From positions 1-46,197 of the IMG/VR virus record IMGVR_UViG_3300043419_000955: 46,197 nt of DNA, one strand, 5' to 3'. The position numbers were made by a program, and so were the translations under genes. The stretch's first letter is position 1; each line of letters opens with the position of its first letter. This document shows positions 34,246 to 40,549 of the stretch, piece by piece. The notes under the pieces are model-generated. The model saw only the letters and a list, made by a program, of their open reading frames with translations, did no database searches and was not told the DNA's origin. Source of the DNA: a virus.

Positions 34246-34452
34246 ATGAAAAACTTAATGAAGATTGTAATAGGATTGTTCCTACCTGCAATTATGACTT
34301 TCGCTTTTATTGTAGTAATTGCTACAATGATTTCAGTGTTAACACCTGCTACCTTTATGGATGTCACTACATGTGCACCTGTATGGGTAATAGGTTTCTT
34401 CTTGTGGTTGTTCCTAACTGTTGTAACAGGCAATGAACTACAAGACATGTAA
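34246..34452 (+). CDS. Small membrane protein
   Basis: 68 residues, nearly all hydrophobic, in two segments (IVIGLFLPAIMTFAFIVVIA and VWVIGFFLWLFLTVV). A single Cys lies in the loop. The short tails suggest a two-helix hairpin in the inner membrane. Resembles the preceding gene in layout but not clearly in sequence. Confidence 0.55.
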   Translation: MKNLMKIVIGLFLPAIMTFAFIVVIATMISVLTPATFMDVTTCAPVWVIGFFLWLFLTVVTGNELQDM

Positions 34453-34461
34453 TTTTTGGTT

Positions 34462-34499
34462 TGACCATTTGGCGTGTATAGATTGCACGCCTTTGGTCA
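34462..34499 (+). terminator. Nested hairpin before the lipoprotein gene
   Basis: TGACCA (34462) pairs with TGGTCA (34494) and, inside, GGCGTG (34471) with CACGCC (34486). No T-run follows, but the two-box element begins at the next base. Confidence 0.6.
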
Positions 34500-34520
34500 C
34501 CCAACACCCTCATTAACTAA
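34500..34520 (+). promoter_or_regulatory. Two-box element, copy 3
   Basis: CCCAACACCC (one change), five bases, AACTAA; starts 40 bases before the ATG at 34540. Confidence 0.6.
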
Positions 34521-34539
34521 CCAAATAAATATTTCACTC

Positions 34540-34662
34540 ATGAAATTCTCTTTCTACATCATCGTGCTTTTAAGCATAGTATTGTTCGCTTCTTGTGCTA
34601 CTGAGTCGCACAACTGTAAGCAATGGCGTGTATACCACCAAACTTGTGGTCCAATACACTAA
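34540..34662 (+). CDS. Tiny lipoprotein
   Basis: 40 residues. MKFSFYIIVLLSIVLF is a signal sequence and ASC forms a lipobox, so signal peptidase II would cleave before Cys18 and leave a mature lipoprotein of about 23 residues ending QTCGPIH. The start was chosen by the lipobox and by its distance to the two-box element; an in-frame upstream start at 34474 would destroy the signal. Tiny phage lipoproteins can block receptors or entry, as in lipoprotein conversion systems; this is inference. Two extra Cys may form a disulphide. Confidence 0.65.
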   Translation: MKFSFYIIVLLSIVLFASCATESHNCKQWRVYHQTCGPIH

Positions 34663-34672
34663 AGAACTGTCC

Positions 34673-34699
34673 TGAGCATGACACTAAACTGCTCATTTT
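34673..34699 (+). terminator. Hairpin TGAGCA/TGCTCA (first of a pair)
   Basis: TGAGCA (34673) pairs with TGCTCA (34690) and is followed by TTTTC. The loop contains ACTAAAC. A closely similar hairpin lies at 35101. Confidence 0.6.
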
Positions 34700-34717
34700 C
34701 AATCATTTAATAACCAA
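34699..34717 (+). promoter_or_regulatory. Degenerate two-box element
   Basis: TCAATCATTT followed by AACCAA, 35 bases before the ATG at 34734. The boxes differ from consensus and the spacing is shorter, so this is weak. Confidence 0.35.
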
Positions 34718-34733
34718 CAAAAACAATTGTAAC

Positions 34734-35090
34734 ATGAAAACATTTCTTATTTTTCACCCATCAACTGGTGCAATAAACCATGAGATGAAAAGCGGTGTAT
34801 ATAAGTATGACCTTATACATTCTCTTGAAGCTAACTCGCTGGAAGACGCATTTAAGTTAGCACAAAATGATTTCTCAGAAGAGTATGCTCTCCTTGATAA
34901 AAGAAGCACATGTGTAGGAGATGTCATTATTAACCTTGATGACCAAAGAGTACACCACATGGTAGCAGGTACAGGATTCATTGATATTCCTCGCAATGTT
35001 ATAACATATGTTCCTTGGTACAGTCACATGGAAGATTTAAAAAATGAGTGTGAACTCAACGCATTGGAGAATCAATCTCCTGAATGTTAA
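34734..35090 (+). CDS. Small protein of unknown function
   Basis: 118 residues from the ATG at 34734 (MKTFLIFHPSTGAINH); the frame opens earlier but the earlier part runs through a hairpin. Alternating beta and helix sequence (SLEANSLEDAFKLAQNDFSE, VVIINLDD-type strands) suggests a small globular domain. Flanked on both sides by nearly the same TGAGCA/TGCTCA hairpin. No family recognised. Confidence 0.5.
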   Translation: MKTFLIFHPSTGAINHEMKSGVYKYDLIHSLEANSLEDAFKLAQNDFSEEYALLDKRSTCVGDVIINLDDQRVHHMVAGTGFIDIPRNVITYVPWYSHMEDLKNECELNALENQSPEC

Positions 35091-35100
35091 CTGCTACACC

Positions 35101-35132
35101 TGAGCACGTGAATAAACTGCTCACCTTTTTTT
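35101..35132 (+). terminator. Terminator TGAGCA/TGCTCA (second of a pair)
   Basis: TGAGCA (35101) pairs with TGCTCA (35118), followed after CC by seven T residues. Nearly repeats the hairpin at 34673. Confidence 0.8.
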
Positions 35133-35142
35133 CTAGTCATTT

Positions 35143-35163
35143 CCAAACACCCAAATAAACTAA
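35143..35163 (+). promoter_or_regulatory. Two-box element, copy 4, leading to a non-coding stretch
   Basis: CCAAACACCC, five bases, AACTAA. No ATG-led gene follows at the usual distance; the structured RNA candidate begins immediately after the second box. This is the argument that the element is a promoter rather than part of a coding leader. Confidence 0.65.
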
Positions 35164-35640
35164 CATAACTGTAATCCTGTAAAGGTATTGCAAATGCGCC
35201 CTAGACCTCTACAAAGAGTGCGGGAGCTTCAGACTGAAAGTGTCTGTTACAGTTATTTTTAGCAATAACACATTATAAGCATTTGATGTGTTGTTGCTTC
35301 TCTTAACCTTTATAGGTTGAGTTATATTACTCGCTGTTGGGAGTGAATATGTAAAAACTACAAGGAAGTCCTGGTCAGGATGAGCAGTCAACAGTACAGT
35401 CACCTTACAGCAGTGTAGGGTCAGTCCCCCGAAAGGGATATAAGTGTCCAGCTGGGAACTTGTACTACAGATAGGCGCTGTAGTAATGCTTGAAATTCAA
35501 ATCACTGTTGGTTGTAAGACCATAGCCAACAGTGAAGTGAATGGATTAACTCAACGTGTGCACTGATATCAAAACTCGATATCAAAACCACGCATCAGTA
35601 CCAAACCACCTGCTGCCACATGTGATCAAAACGATTGACT
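35164..35640 (+). ncRNA. Candidate large structured non-coding RNA
   Basis: About 480 bases without a gene on the plus strand, between its own two-box element and the next. Helices seen by eye: an 11-bp outer helix 35165-35175 with 35246-35256; AACACAT/ATGTGTT (35267, 35286); CTTAACCT/AGGTTGAG (35302, 35314); ATTACTC with GAGTGAAT and one bulge (35326, 35341); ACCTTACA/TGTAGGGT (35402, 35414); CCC-GAAA-GGG with a GNRA loop (35428-35437); TATAAGT/ACTTGTA (35439, 35458); TACTACAG/CTGTAGTA (35463, 35478); TCACTGTTGG/CCAACAGTGA (35502, 35526). ATCAAAAC occurs three times near the 3' end. Size and density recall ornate phage RNAs such as GOLLD or ROOL, but I cannot assign a family. Confidence 0.6.
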
Positions 35641-35648
35641 ATTCATTT

Positions 35649-35670
35649 CCAAACACCCTTTGATAACTAA
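35649..35670 (+). promoter_or_regulatory. Two-box element, copy 5
   Basis: CCAAACACCC, six bases, AACTAA; starts 33 bases before the ATG at 35682. The only good copy with a six-base spacer. Confidence 0.6.
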
Positions 35671-35681
35671 ATATAAACCAT

Positions 35682-35930
35682 ATGCAAAAGACTTTATTCC
35701 AACTGAACTACACTACGCAGTTCTTTAATGAGTTAGGAGAAATAAGTTTCTCCATTGATAGCACCAAAACATTCCCTACAAGAATAGGTGCCATCAACCA
35801 TCTACGTGCTATGAAACAATTTACGCACATAGACAATACTGGCGTATTTGTAAACACCTTTCGCAAGTTTAAAGTAAGCGCGTCAGGTAAGAAAATGTTT
35901 GTTAAACTCCCTATACCAGAAATGATATAG
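35682..35930 (+). CDS. Small basic protein of unknown function
   Basis: 82 residues (MQKTLFQLNYTTQFFNEL). A possible beta-helix-beta order, with TRIGAINHLRAMKQF as helix and KFKVSASGKKMFVKLPI at the end. The stop TAG lies inside a 12-bp hairpin, so the 3' coding end also serves as the terminator stem. No family recognised. Confidence 0.5.
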   Translation: MQKTLFQLNYTTQFFNELGEISFSIDSTKTFPTRIGAINHLRAMKQFTHIDNTGVFVNTFRKFKVSASGKKMFVKLPIPEMI

Positions 35931-35937
35931 GGGGTTT
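35904..35937 (+). terminator. Terminator embedded in the end of the 82-aa gene
   Basis: AAACTCCCTATA (35904) pairs with TATAGGGGGTTT (35926) with one G-T pair. The stop codon is in the 3' arm. Confidence 0.7.
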
Positions 35938-35943
35938 AATAAC

Positions 35944-35964
35944 CCAAACACCCTTTTAAACTAA
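35944..35964 (+). promoter_or_regulatory. Two-box element, copy 6
   Basis: CCAAACACCC, five bases, AACTAA; starts 46 bases before the ATG at 35990. Confidence 0.65.
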
Positions 35965-35989
35965 TTATTAACTATAAACCCCACTAATC

Positions 35990-36541
35990 ATGGAACTCTC
36001 AAAAAAACAACAAGAACTAATCATCAAGGCAGGTCACAATGCTATTACAAACAACTCAATTTTGTTTGCAAGAAACATGCCTGTAATCATTGAAGCGTTA
36101 AATTCAGAATTCAGCAATGACCAAGTAAACACGCTCCTTGATATGCTGTTCTGTATTAATGATGAAAGCATCAACCAGATGCCTATCAATCAAACTGTAT
36201 TTGCTATGTATCGTAGTAAGAAAGATGAACGCGTTGAAACTCATTTGATTGACGGTAACATTGAATCTTACAACCCTATTACTAATAAGGTTGTCATCAG
36301 TTACATGTCAGTAAAGACATCACGTAAGTATTTCACAGACGATACTTATGCAACAGAAACTGAAACGCCAACTGATTTCTTTGAAGACAGACTTGTACCG
36401 TCTTACATGACTACAACTTGTGAGAAACTCAAAGACATTGAGTCTAACACACGCAATGCAAAAGAAAACAATGAATGGATTAAAGGCAGTCAGTATTTGA
36501 ATTGGGTATCTGAGTTACCACCTGTTCCTGAGAACCACTAA
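35990..36541 (+). CDS. Protein of unknown function
   Basis: 183 residues. N-terminal half helical (QQELIIKAGHNAITNNS, NDQVNTLLDMLFCIND), centre beta (SYNPITNKVVISYMSVK), C-terminal half acidic and polar. No catalytic or membrane motif. Transcribed as a single unit with its own upstream element; a perfect palindrome follows its stop. Confidence 0.5.
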   Translation: MELSKKQQELIIKAGHNAITNNSILFARNMPVIIEALNSEFSNDQVNTLLDMLFCINDESINQMPINQTVFAMYRSKKDERVETHLIDGNIESYNPITNKVVISYMSVKTSRKYFTDDTYATETETPTDFFEDRLVPSYMTTTCEKLKDIESNTRNAKENNEWIKGSQYLNWVSELPPVPENH

Positions 36542-36542
36542 T

Positions 36543-36558
36543 TGTTCCACGTGGAACA
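36543..36558. promoter_or_regulatory. parS-like perfect palindrome
   Basis: TGTTCCACGTGGAACA is a 16-bp perfect palindrome without a loop. It fits the parS pattern TGTTnCACGTGnAACA and differs by one base from the B. subtilis form TGTTCCACGTGAAACA. It begins two bases after the 183-residue gene's stop. It may bind host or phage ParB, or another dimeric regulator. Confidence 0.55.
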
Positions 36559-36563
36559 TTGTG

Positions 36564-36601
36564 TACAATACAGCACTATTCTAATAGGTAGTGCTGTTGT
36601 A
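36564..36601 (+). terminator. Long hairpin after the 183-aa gene
   Basis: ACAGCACTA (36570) pairs with TAGTGCTGT (36589), extended by TACA/TGTA past a two-base bulge. No T-run, but it has the usual place just before a two-box element. Confidence 0.6.
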
Positions 36602-36619
36602 TACATTCTCATTTCATTT

Positions 36620-36640
36620 CCAAACACCCTATCTATCTAA
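36620..36640 (+). promoter_or_regulatory. Two-box element, copy 7
   Basis: CCAAACACCC, five bases, ATCTAA; starts 36 bases before the ATG at 36656. Confidence 0.6.
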
Positions 36641-36655
36641 CTAAAACTCATACCT

Positions 36656-37069
36656 ATGCAAAAACAACGCATCCCCCTCGCAACCTGTTCAGACTATCAA
36701 CTTGAAACTGAAAACGGTTATGTACGCAGAATCAAAGTTAAAGTAAGCGTATTCTGTTCTTACGAAAGCATTGCTGTGTCCAAGTATCTACAAATCCCTG
36801 TAGACAATTTTACACCAAGTAACTACACAATACTTGTGACAGACTTGTACGATTGTATTGTTGACAGCACACCTGATGAACGTATGCTTAACAGATACAC
36901 AGGTACTGTAGAACAACAGTACAAAGACAAGGTTAAAAGTTTGGAAACAGAGATTATCAGTCTCAAATTCAAATTGCAAAGCCAGTCTTTTAAACTTGCT
37001 GTATTAGCAAACAGACGCTTCAAAGACAGTACTCCACAAGAAATGAGAGACTTGTTTGCGAAACTATAA
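36656..37069 (+). CDS. Small protein with C-terminal coiled coil
   Basis: 137 residues. The first 80 residues are beta-like (VRRIKVKVSVFCSYESIAVS, NYTILVTDLYDCIVD). Residues about 82-115 form a helix (QQYKDKVKSLETEIISLKFK) predicted as a coiled coil, so the protein is probably a dimer or trimer. No family recognised. Confidence 0.5.
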   Translation: MQKQRIPLATCSDYQLETENGYVRRIKVKVSVFCSYESIAVSKYLQIPVDNFTPSNYTILVTDLYDCIVDSTPDERMLNRYTGTVEQQYKDKVKSLETEIISLKFKLQSQSFKLAVLANRRFKDSTPQEMRDLFAKL

Positions 37070-37077
37070 GGTAGTAA

Positions 37078-37107
37078 GGTAGGTAGGGTACACAAACTCT
37101 ACCTACC
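37078..37107 (+). terminator. Hairpin GGTAGGTAG/CTACCTACC
   Basis: Nine base pairs (37078-37086 with 37099-37107) between the 137-residue gene and the next two-box element. No T-run. Confidence 0.6.
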
Positions 37108-37118
37108 CACCACTACAC

Positions 37119-37139
37119 CCAAACACCCAACGTCACTAA
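37119..37139 (+). promoter_or_regulatory. Two-box element, copy 8
   Basis: CCAAACACCC, five bases, CACTAA; starts 37 bases before the ATG at 37156. Confidence 0.6.
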
Positions 37140-37155
37140 TTAAATCCCCATAACT

Positions 37156-37650
37156 ATGTCAGTAACTATCATTACAGACCCAAAGACAGGTAACAAAGTT
37201 CGTTACTACGCGTCTAACCCTGAATTCGCATACTGCGTTATGCAATCTGATAAGATTGTACACAGAGCAGGCGGGTTCATTGACAAGCAGACACGCACCA
37301 CTATCTTGCGTGCTAAGAAAGACATTCTTCAAATGTTTGTCAACACTTATGCTAACAGTCCTGTACCAGGACAGATAGTTGTTAGAGAGTTCACAGAGAG
37401 TGAATGTCCTGAATCTTTTAAGTCACGTCTACGTTCAGACGTTGACTATGAAGTAGCAGTACAACCATTCTTGAAACGTCCACAAGATGATGCTCCTTAC
37501 TTGCGTAAAGAAGGAGACAGAATCTTGCGTTTCACAGATTACGACCCTGATAACGTTATGCAAGACGTGCGTGTAGAACACGACAACCAGGAAGAGATTG
37601 CCCAATGGCGTACAGCAGTACGTGCAGGCGGTGCTAACTTGCCTTCCTAA
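37156..37650 (+). CDS. Paralogue A of a conserved pair, possible nucleic-acid-binding protein
   Basis: 164 residues. Its central part (YASNPEFAYCVMQSDK, PVPGQIVVREFTESECPESF) matches the gene at 37941 (YDSNPEYGYIRLSE, TMPGRICVQEYLESEVPDHI), and both end in NLPS. Beta-rich core, basic surface and late acidic segment (DYDPDNVMQDVRVEHD) would suit a single-strand DNA-binding type fold, but this is inference. Codon use is slightly richer in C-ending codons, hinting at high expression. Confidence 0.5.
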   Translation: MSVTIITDPKTGNKVRYYASNPEFAYCVMQSDKIVHRAGGFIDKQTRTTILRAKKDILQMFVNTYANSPVPGQIVVREFTESECPESFKSRLRSDVDYEVAVQPFLKRPQDDAPYLRKEGDRILRFTDYDPDNVMQDVRVEHDNQEEIAQWRTAVRAGGANLPS

Positions 37651-37721
37651 ACAAGGACAGTGAGCGTAGTAGAAATGCTACGCTCTACACCTTGTCCACA
37701 ACCCTGTCCACAAAACAGGGT
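37651..37721 (+). terminator. Two hairpins after paralogue A
   Basis: An outer ACAAGG/CCTTGT (37651, 37690) encloses GAGCGTAG/CTACGCTC (37662, 37679). A second hairpin pairs ACCCTGT/ACAGGGT (37701, 37715). The remaining 180 bases before the next gene are A/C-rich, with a partial first box (CCAACCACCC at 37743) and no credible gene. Confidence 0.65.
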
Positions 37722-37903
37722 ACACCAATTCACTATCCCATTCCAACCACCCCAAATACTCAGAAAGGGTTACAGCAATAGTGTACCCAGTCAAACTCTC
37801 ATGGATAATCAGAACTGTACCCCGCAAGGAATCAAGACCAAATCAAAACCATGTACACAAACCCACTACCATCCCACCCACTACCCCCATTCACAACCCC
37901 ATT

Positions 37904-37924
37904 CCAAACACCCAACCAATCTAA
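37904..37924 (+). promoter_or_regulatory. Two-box element, copy 9
   Basis: CCAAACACCC, five bases, ATCTAA; starts 37 bases before the ATG at 37941. Confidence 0.6.
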
Positions 37925-37940
37925 TCTAAATTTACACCTT

Positions 37941-38432
37941 ATGTCTAATGTAAGAATTATGCCTAACAAAGCTGGTGCAATGTTCACAGCTTATGACAGT
38001 AACCCTGAGTATGGTTACATTCGCTTGTCTGAAAGCGTACGTAGTATTAACAATGGCTTCATCTCTGTAAAGGAGAAGAGTTGTTTAATACGCGGTAAAG
38101 TGTCTGACCTTCAAGGGTTAATTAAAGACGCCAAGTATGGTACTATGCCAGGACGTATTTGCGTTCAAGAGTATTTAGAATCTGAAGTTCCTGACCATAT
38201 TGTTAATGTCATCCACAATGACAAAGCAATGACGTGGGAAGATGCTATCAAATCGTACGTAAAACGTGCAGGTAATGATGGCATGGAACTTACTTATGGT
38301 GGAGAGCGTATCATCAGATACTCTTTCTATGATGAGACAGGTACTACTGCTGACGTTAAAGTACAGAATGACAACACCGCTGAGGTGCGTGAGTTCTTAG
38401 CTGCACGTAAAGCTGCTAACTTACCATCTTAA
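37941..38432 (+). CDS. Paralogue B of the conserved pair
   Basis: 163 residues from the ATG at 37941 (MSNVRIMPNKAGAMF); an upstream in-frame ATG at 37851 would make the A/C-rich leader coding and is rejected. Shares the beta core and the NLPS ending with the protein at 37156, showing tandem duplication. The first half has SCLIRGKVSDLQGLIKDAKY, the second half DDTAEVREFLAARKAA-like helix. Abundant small proteins of this kind recur in crAss-like genomes, as I recall; ssDNA binding is one possibility. Confidence 0.5.
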   Translation: MSNVRIMPNKAGAMFTAYDSNPEYGYIRLSESVRSINNGFISVKEKSCLIRGKVSDLQGLIKDAKYGTMPGRICVQEYLESEVPDHIVNVIHNDKAMTWEDAIKSYVKRAGNDGMELTYGGERIIRYSFYDETGTTADVKVQNDNTAEVREFLAARKAANLPS

Positions 38433-38462
38433 TTGGTGGTATTTGTGCGTAAGTGATTGATT

Positions 38463-38489
38463 GTGAGGGTGGTAAAACACCACTCTCAC
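38463..38489 (+). terminator. Hairpin GTGAGGGTGG/CCACTCTCAC
   Basis: Ten base pairs with one G-T pair (38463-38472 with 38480-38489) and a seven-base loop, 30 bases after paralogue B. No strong T-run follows. Confidence 0.65.
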
Positions 38490-38597
38490 CTTCTATCACC
38501 CTTAACTAAAGTGCTAGTTAGCCACAAAAGTCGCGACACTAGATAGCAACTAGTCAATGTACTCAAGAAATCATTAACTTTTAATCAGAACTAACTT

Positions 38598-38957
38598 ATG
38601 TCTACTACACAAGAAGAATGTATTTGTCCTTACTGTGACAATCATCATGCAAGTCTTTATCTTCTTATAGAAGAAGGAGAGACCACCTTTTGTGATCAAT
38701 GCGGTTACTATGATGCTCTTTACTATGAAGAGGATGGTAGCATCCACCGCGAAACTGTTAAGAGACCCTACGCTGCTTATGAGTATATCACTACCACAGG
38801 TACTAAGTACTTTGGTACTATCCGCTCTAAGACACACGCGGGTTCTTATACCCAAGATTGTATGGAAGATGAACGCTGTGACACGCTGATATTTCACCGC
38901 TATGTAAACGGTAAGTTCTCAGAAGTTACAAAGTTCTCAAAAAGTAATAACATTTAA
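38598..38957 (+). CDS. Zinc-ribbon protein
   Basis: 119 residues. CPYC near residue 10 and CDQCGYY near residue 33 form the two halves of a zinc ribbon. The rest is beta-rich with many Thr and Tyr (YEYITTTGTKYFGTIRS). Such ribbons occur in transcription- or replication-linked proteins. It starts the denser gene cluster that runs to 42.1 kb; the 165-base gap before it holds a hairpin but no clean two-box element. Confidence 0.6.
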   Translation: MSTTQEECICPYCDNHHASLYLLIEEGETTFCDQCGYYDALYYEEDGSIHRETVKRPYAAYEYITTTGTKYFGTIRSKTHAGSYTQDCMEDERCDTLIFHRYVNGKFSEVTKFSKSNNI

Positions 38958-38971
38958 ACCAATAACAAATC

Positions 38972-39478
38972 ATGGCAAAGAAAACTATGCCCCAGAATGT
39001 AGTGAAGATTCTCGCTACACGTATCCAAGACGAAATCGTTACAAAGCGTAAACAGCAAAACAACAAAAAGTTTGCTGACGTAAAGAAAACTCCTGAGTTC
39101 AAACAAGCAGAATCAAAACTGAAGGAGTTAAACAGTTTATACAATAACTTGAAAAACCTTGAAGAAGAGTTTGAAAATTTACGCGACACTTGTATTGATA
39201 AGTACTCAGATGATACCTTCCACTTTGGTTGGAATGCTTCTTTGATAAGAAATCGTTCTGGTTATTATTCAAGTGTGACATACGTTGGCGAAGAGAATGG
39301 TAAACCAAAGTCTTTGGCAGTTCTACATGAACCACACCGTGGACATGACAATTCTCGTTTAGGTATTCCTACAATAGAAGAAATCAGCCACAAGATTACT
39401 TTAGAGGATTACTTTGCTAACGAAGACATGACTCATGAAGAGTTTATTTCTAAAATCGTAGCTGAGTATGCTAAATAA
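38972..39478 (+). CDS. Coiled-coil protein of unknown function
   Basis: 168 residues. A basic N-terminus (VTKRKQQNNKKFADVKK) leads into a helix (LKELNSLYNNLKNLEEEFEN, residues about 50-70) predicted as coiled coil. The C-terminal half is mixed, with HFGWNASLIRNRSGYYSSV and a late acidic helix. It overlaps the next gene by 11 bases. No family recognised. Confidence 0.45.
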   Translation: MAKKTMPQNVVKILATRIQDEIVTKRKQQNNKKFADVKKTPEFKQAESKLKELNSLYNNLKNLEEEFENLRDTCIDKYSDDTFHFGWNASLIRNRSGYYSSVTYVGEENGKPKSLAVLHEPHRGHDNSRLGIPTIEEISHKITLEDYFANEDMTHEEFISKIVAEYAK

Positions 39479-40016
39479 GTTTAGGTCCCGCAGAAAACAG
39501 AAACTTGTCAGAATATTCAGAGTTCTATGTATGACCTTGGCAGGATTGCTAATTGGTACTACACTCTATGAAGCATTCTATGATAAGTTGTTGTTTGTAA
39601 ATAACCCACGTATTCTACCTATCTATATCACCCTTGAGGTATTCCTTATTGGTGATATGGTGGTAGAACTATTGTCAGCAGTCTTTAATCTCTACAGAGA
39701 ATATAGGACTACCTACAGGTGGAACGCTTCGTTAAGCACTCCTCTTTACAAGAGAGATACTAATGGTGAATTAGAACAGATATCAGAACCTGTTAACTTT
39801 GAATTCTACCATGACATACCTACAAGTTATAAACTTCAAGAGATACTTGCCAATTACATATGGCACGTAGCAAATGAAGAAAGATTTGATGATGTGTCAA
39901 ATGAAGCGTTATGCGAGTGGATTAACATGAACACTAACTATCTTGCTGCTCGTAATGCAGAAGACTTAGAACGTCTACAAATGATGTTCTATGAGAAAAA
40001 TCGTTGGATTAGATGA
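39468..40016 (+). CDS. Membrane protein
   Basis: 182 residues with two hydrophobic segments, about residues 19-36 (VLCMTLAGLLIGTTLYEAF) and 50-70 (LPIYITLEVFLIGDMVVELL), then a 110-residue soluble part. The Arg/Lys-rich N-terminus (RSRRKQK) suggests a cytoplasmic start and cytoplasmic C-terminus. It overlaps both neighbours and is coupled to the lysozyme-like gene, so it may act with it at the envelope, for instance as a holin-like partner; this is speculative. Confidence 0.5.
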   Translation: MLNKFRSRRKQKLVRIFRVLCMTLAGLLIGTTLYEAFYDKLLFVNNPRILPIYITLEVFLIGDMVVELLSAVFNLYREYRTTYRWNASLSTPLYKRDTNGELEQISEPVNFEFYHDIPTSYKLQEILANYIWHVANEERFDDVSNEALCEWINMNTNYLAARNAEDLERLQMMFYEKNRWIR

Positions 40017-40549
40017 TCTACAAGTTTGACTTGAATTCTTTACAATTCAAAGAACATCGTCCCAAACCTTGGTGGATTGTCTGGTTACTGACTGTATCAA
40101 TAGTTGGGTTTACTAGTTACCACTATGGTTTTGTAAGAGGTTTTGAATCACCGCGGGAGTATAAAGTGTCTGTCACAACGACGGACACTTTTACACCTGA
40201 AGCGTTTAAGTCATACTTGAAAGACTTACAGATTCAATTCCCTCACATCGTATATGCACAAGCTTGTCTTGAGACTGGACATTTTAGTAGTCAGATTTTT
40301 AAATCTAACAACAATTTGTTTGGTATGAGAGAAGCTCGTGGTAGAGTATCAACAAACAAAGGTGCAGAGAATGGACACGCAGTGTATCAACACTGGCGTG
40401 AATCTGTTCTTGATTATGCACTATTCCAGTGCTGTTATTTGAAAAACATACATTCAGAAGCAGAATACTATGAGTATCTATCAAAGAATTATGCGGAAGA
40501 TAGCACGTATGTCAGTAAAGTTAAGGTGCTTGCGAAAGAATTTAAATAG
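40013..40549 (+). CDS. Membrane-anchored glucosaminidase-type lysozyme
   Basis: 178 residues. A signal anchor lies at residues 19-36 (WWIVWLLTVSIVGFTSY). The catalytic part resembles glucosaminidase family (GH73): YAQACLETGHFSSQIF with E87 as the likely acid, then NNLFGMREARGR, and later SYAED-type segments (SVLDYALFQCCYLKN). It should cut peptidoglycan outside the inner membrane. Signal-anchored form suggests timed release, as in SAR endolysins. It is placed among rightward genes, not in the late operon, so a role other than lysis is possible. ATG overlaps the preceding stop. Confidence 0.7.
   Translation: MIYKFDLNSLQFKEHRPKPWWIVWLLTVSIVGFTSYHYGFVRGFESPREYKVSVTTTDTFTPEAFKSYLKDLQIQFPHIVYAQACLETGHFSSQIFKSNNNLFGMREARGRVSTNKGAENGHAVYQHWRESVLDYALFQCCYLKNIHSEAEYYEYLSKNYAEDSTYVSKVKVLAKEFK

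Noticed and set aside
35350-35440. Resemblance of AGGAAGTCC to an RNase P core element
   Set aside because: The partner elements of RNase P RNA could not be found by eye, so no family was assigned.
37743-37763. CCAACCACCC resembling the first box
   Set aside because: No second box at the fixed distance; the only following ATG opens a low-complexity frame.
37660-37929. Plus-strand frame of 89 codons after paralogue A
   Set aside because: It runs through hairpins, an A/C-rich leader and a two-box element and has His/Pro/Thr low-complexity sequence.
38493-38509. Possible tenth copy of the two-box element (TATCACCC then AACTAA)
   Set aside because: Spacing is only two bases and the next ATG is about 90 bases away.
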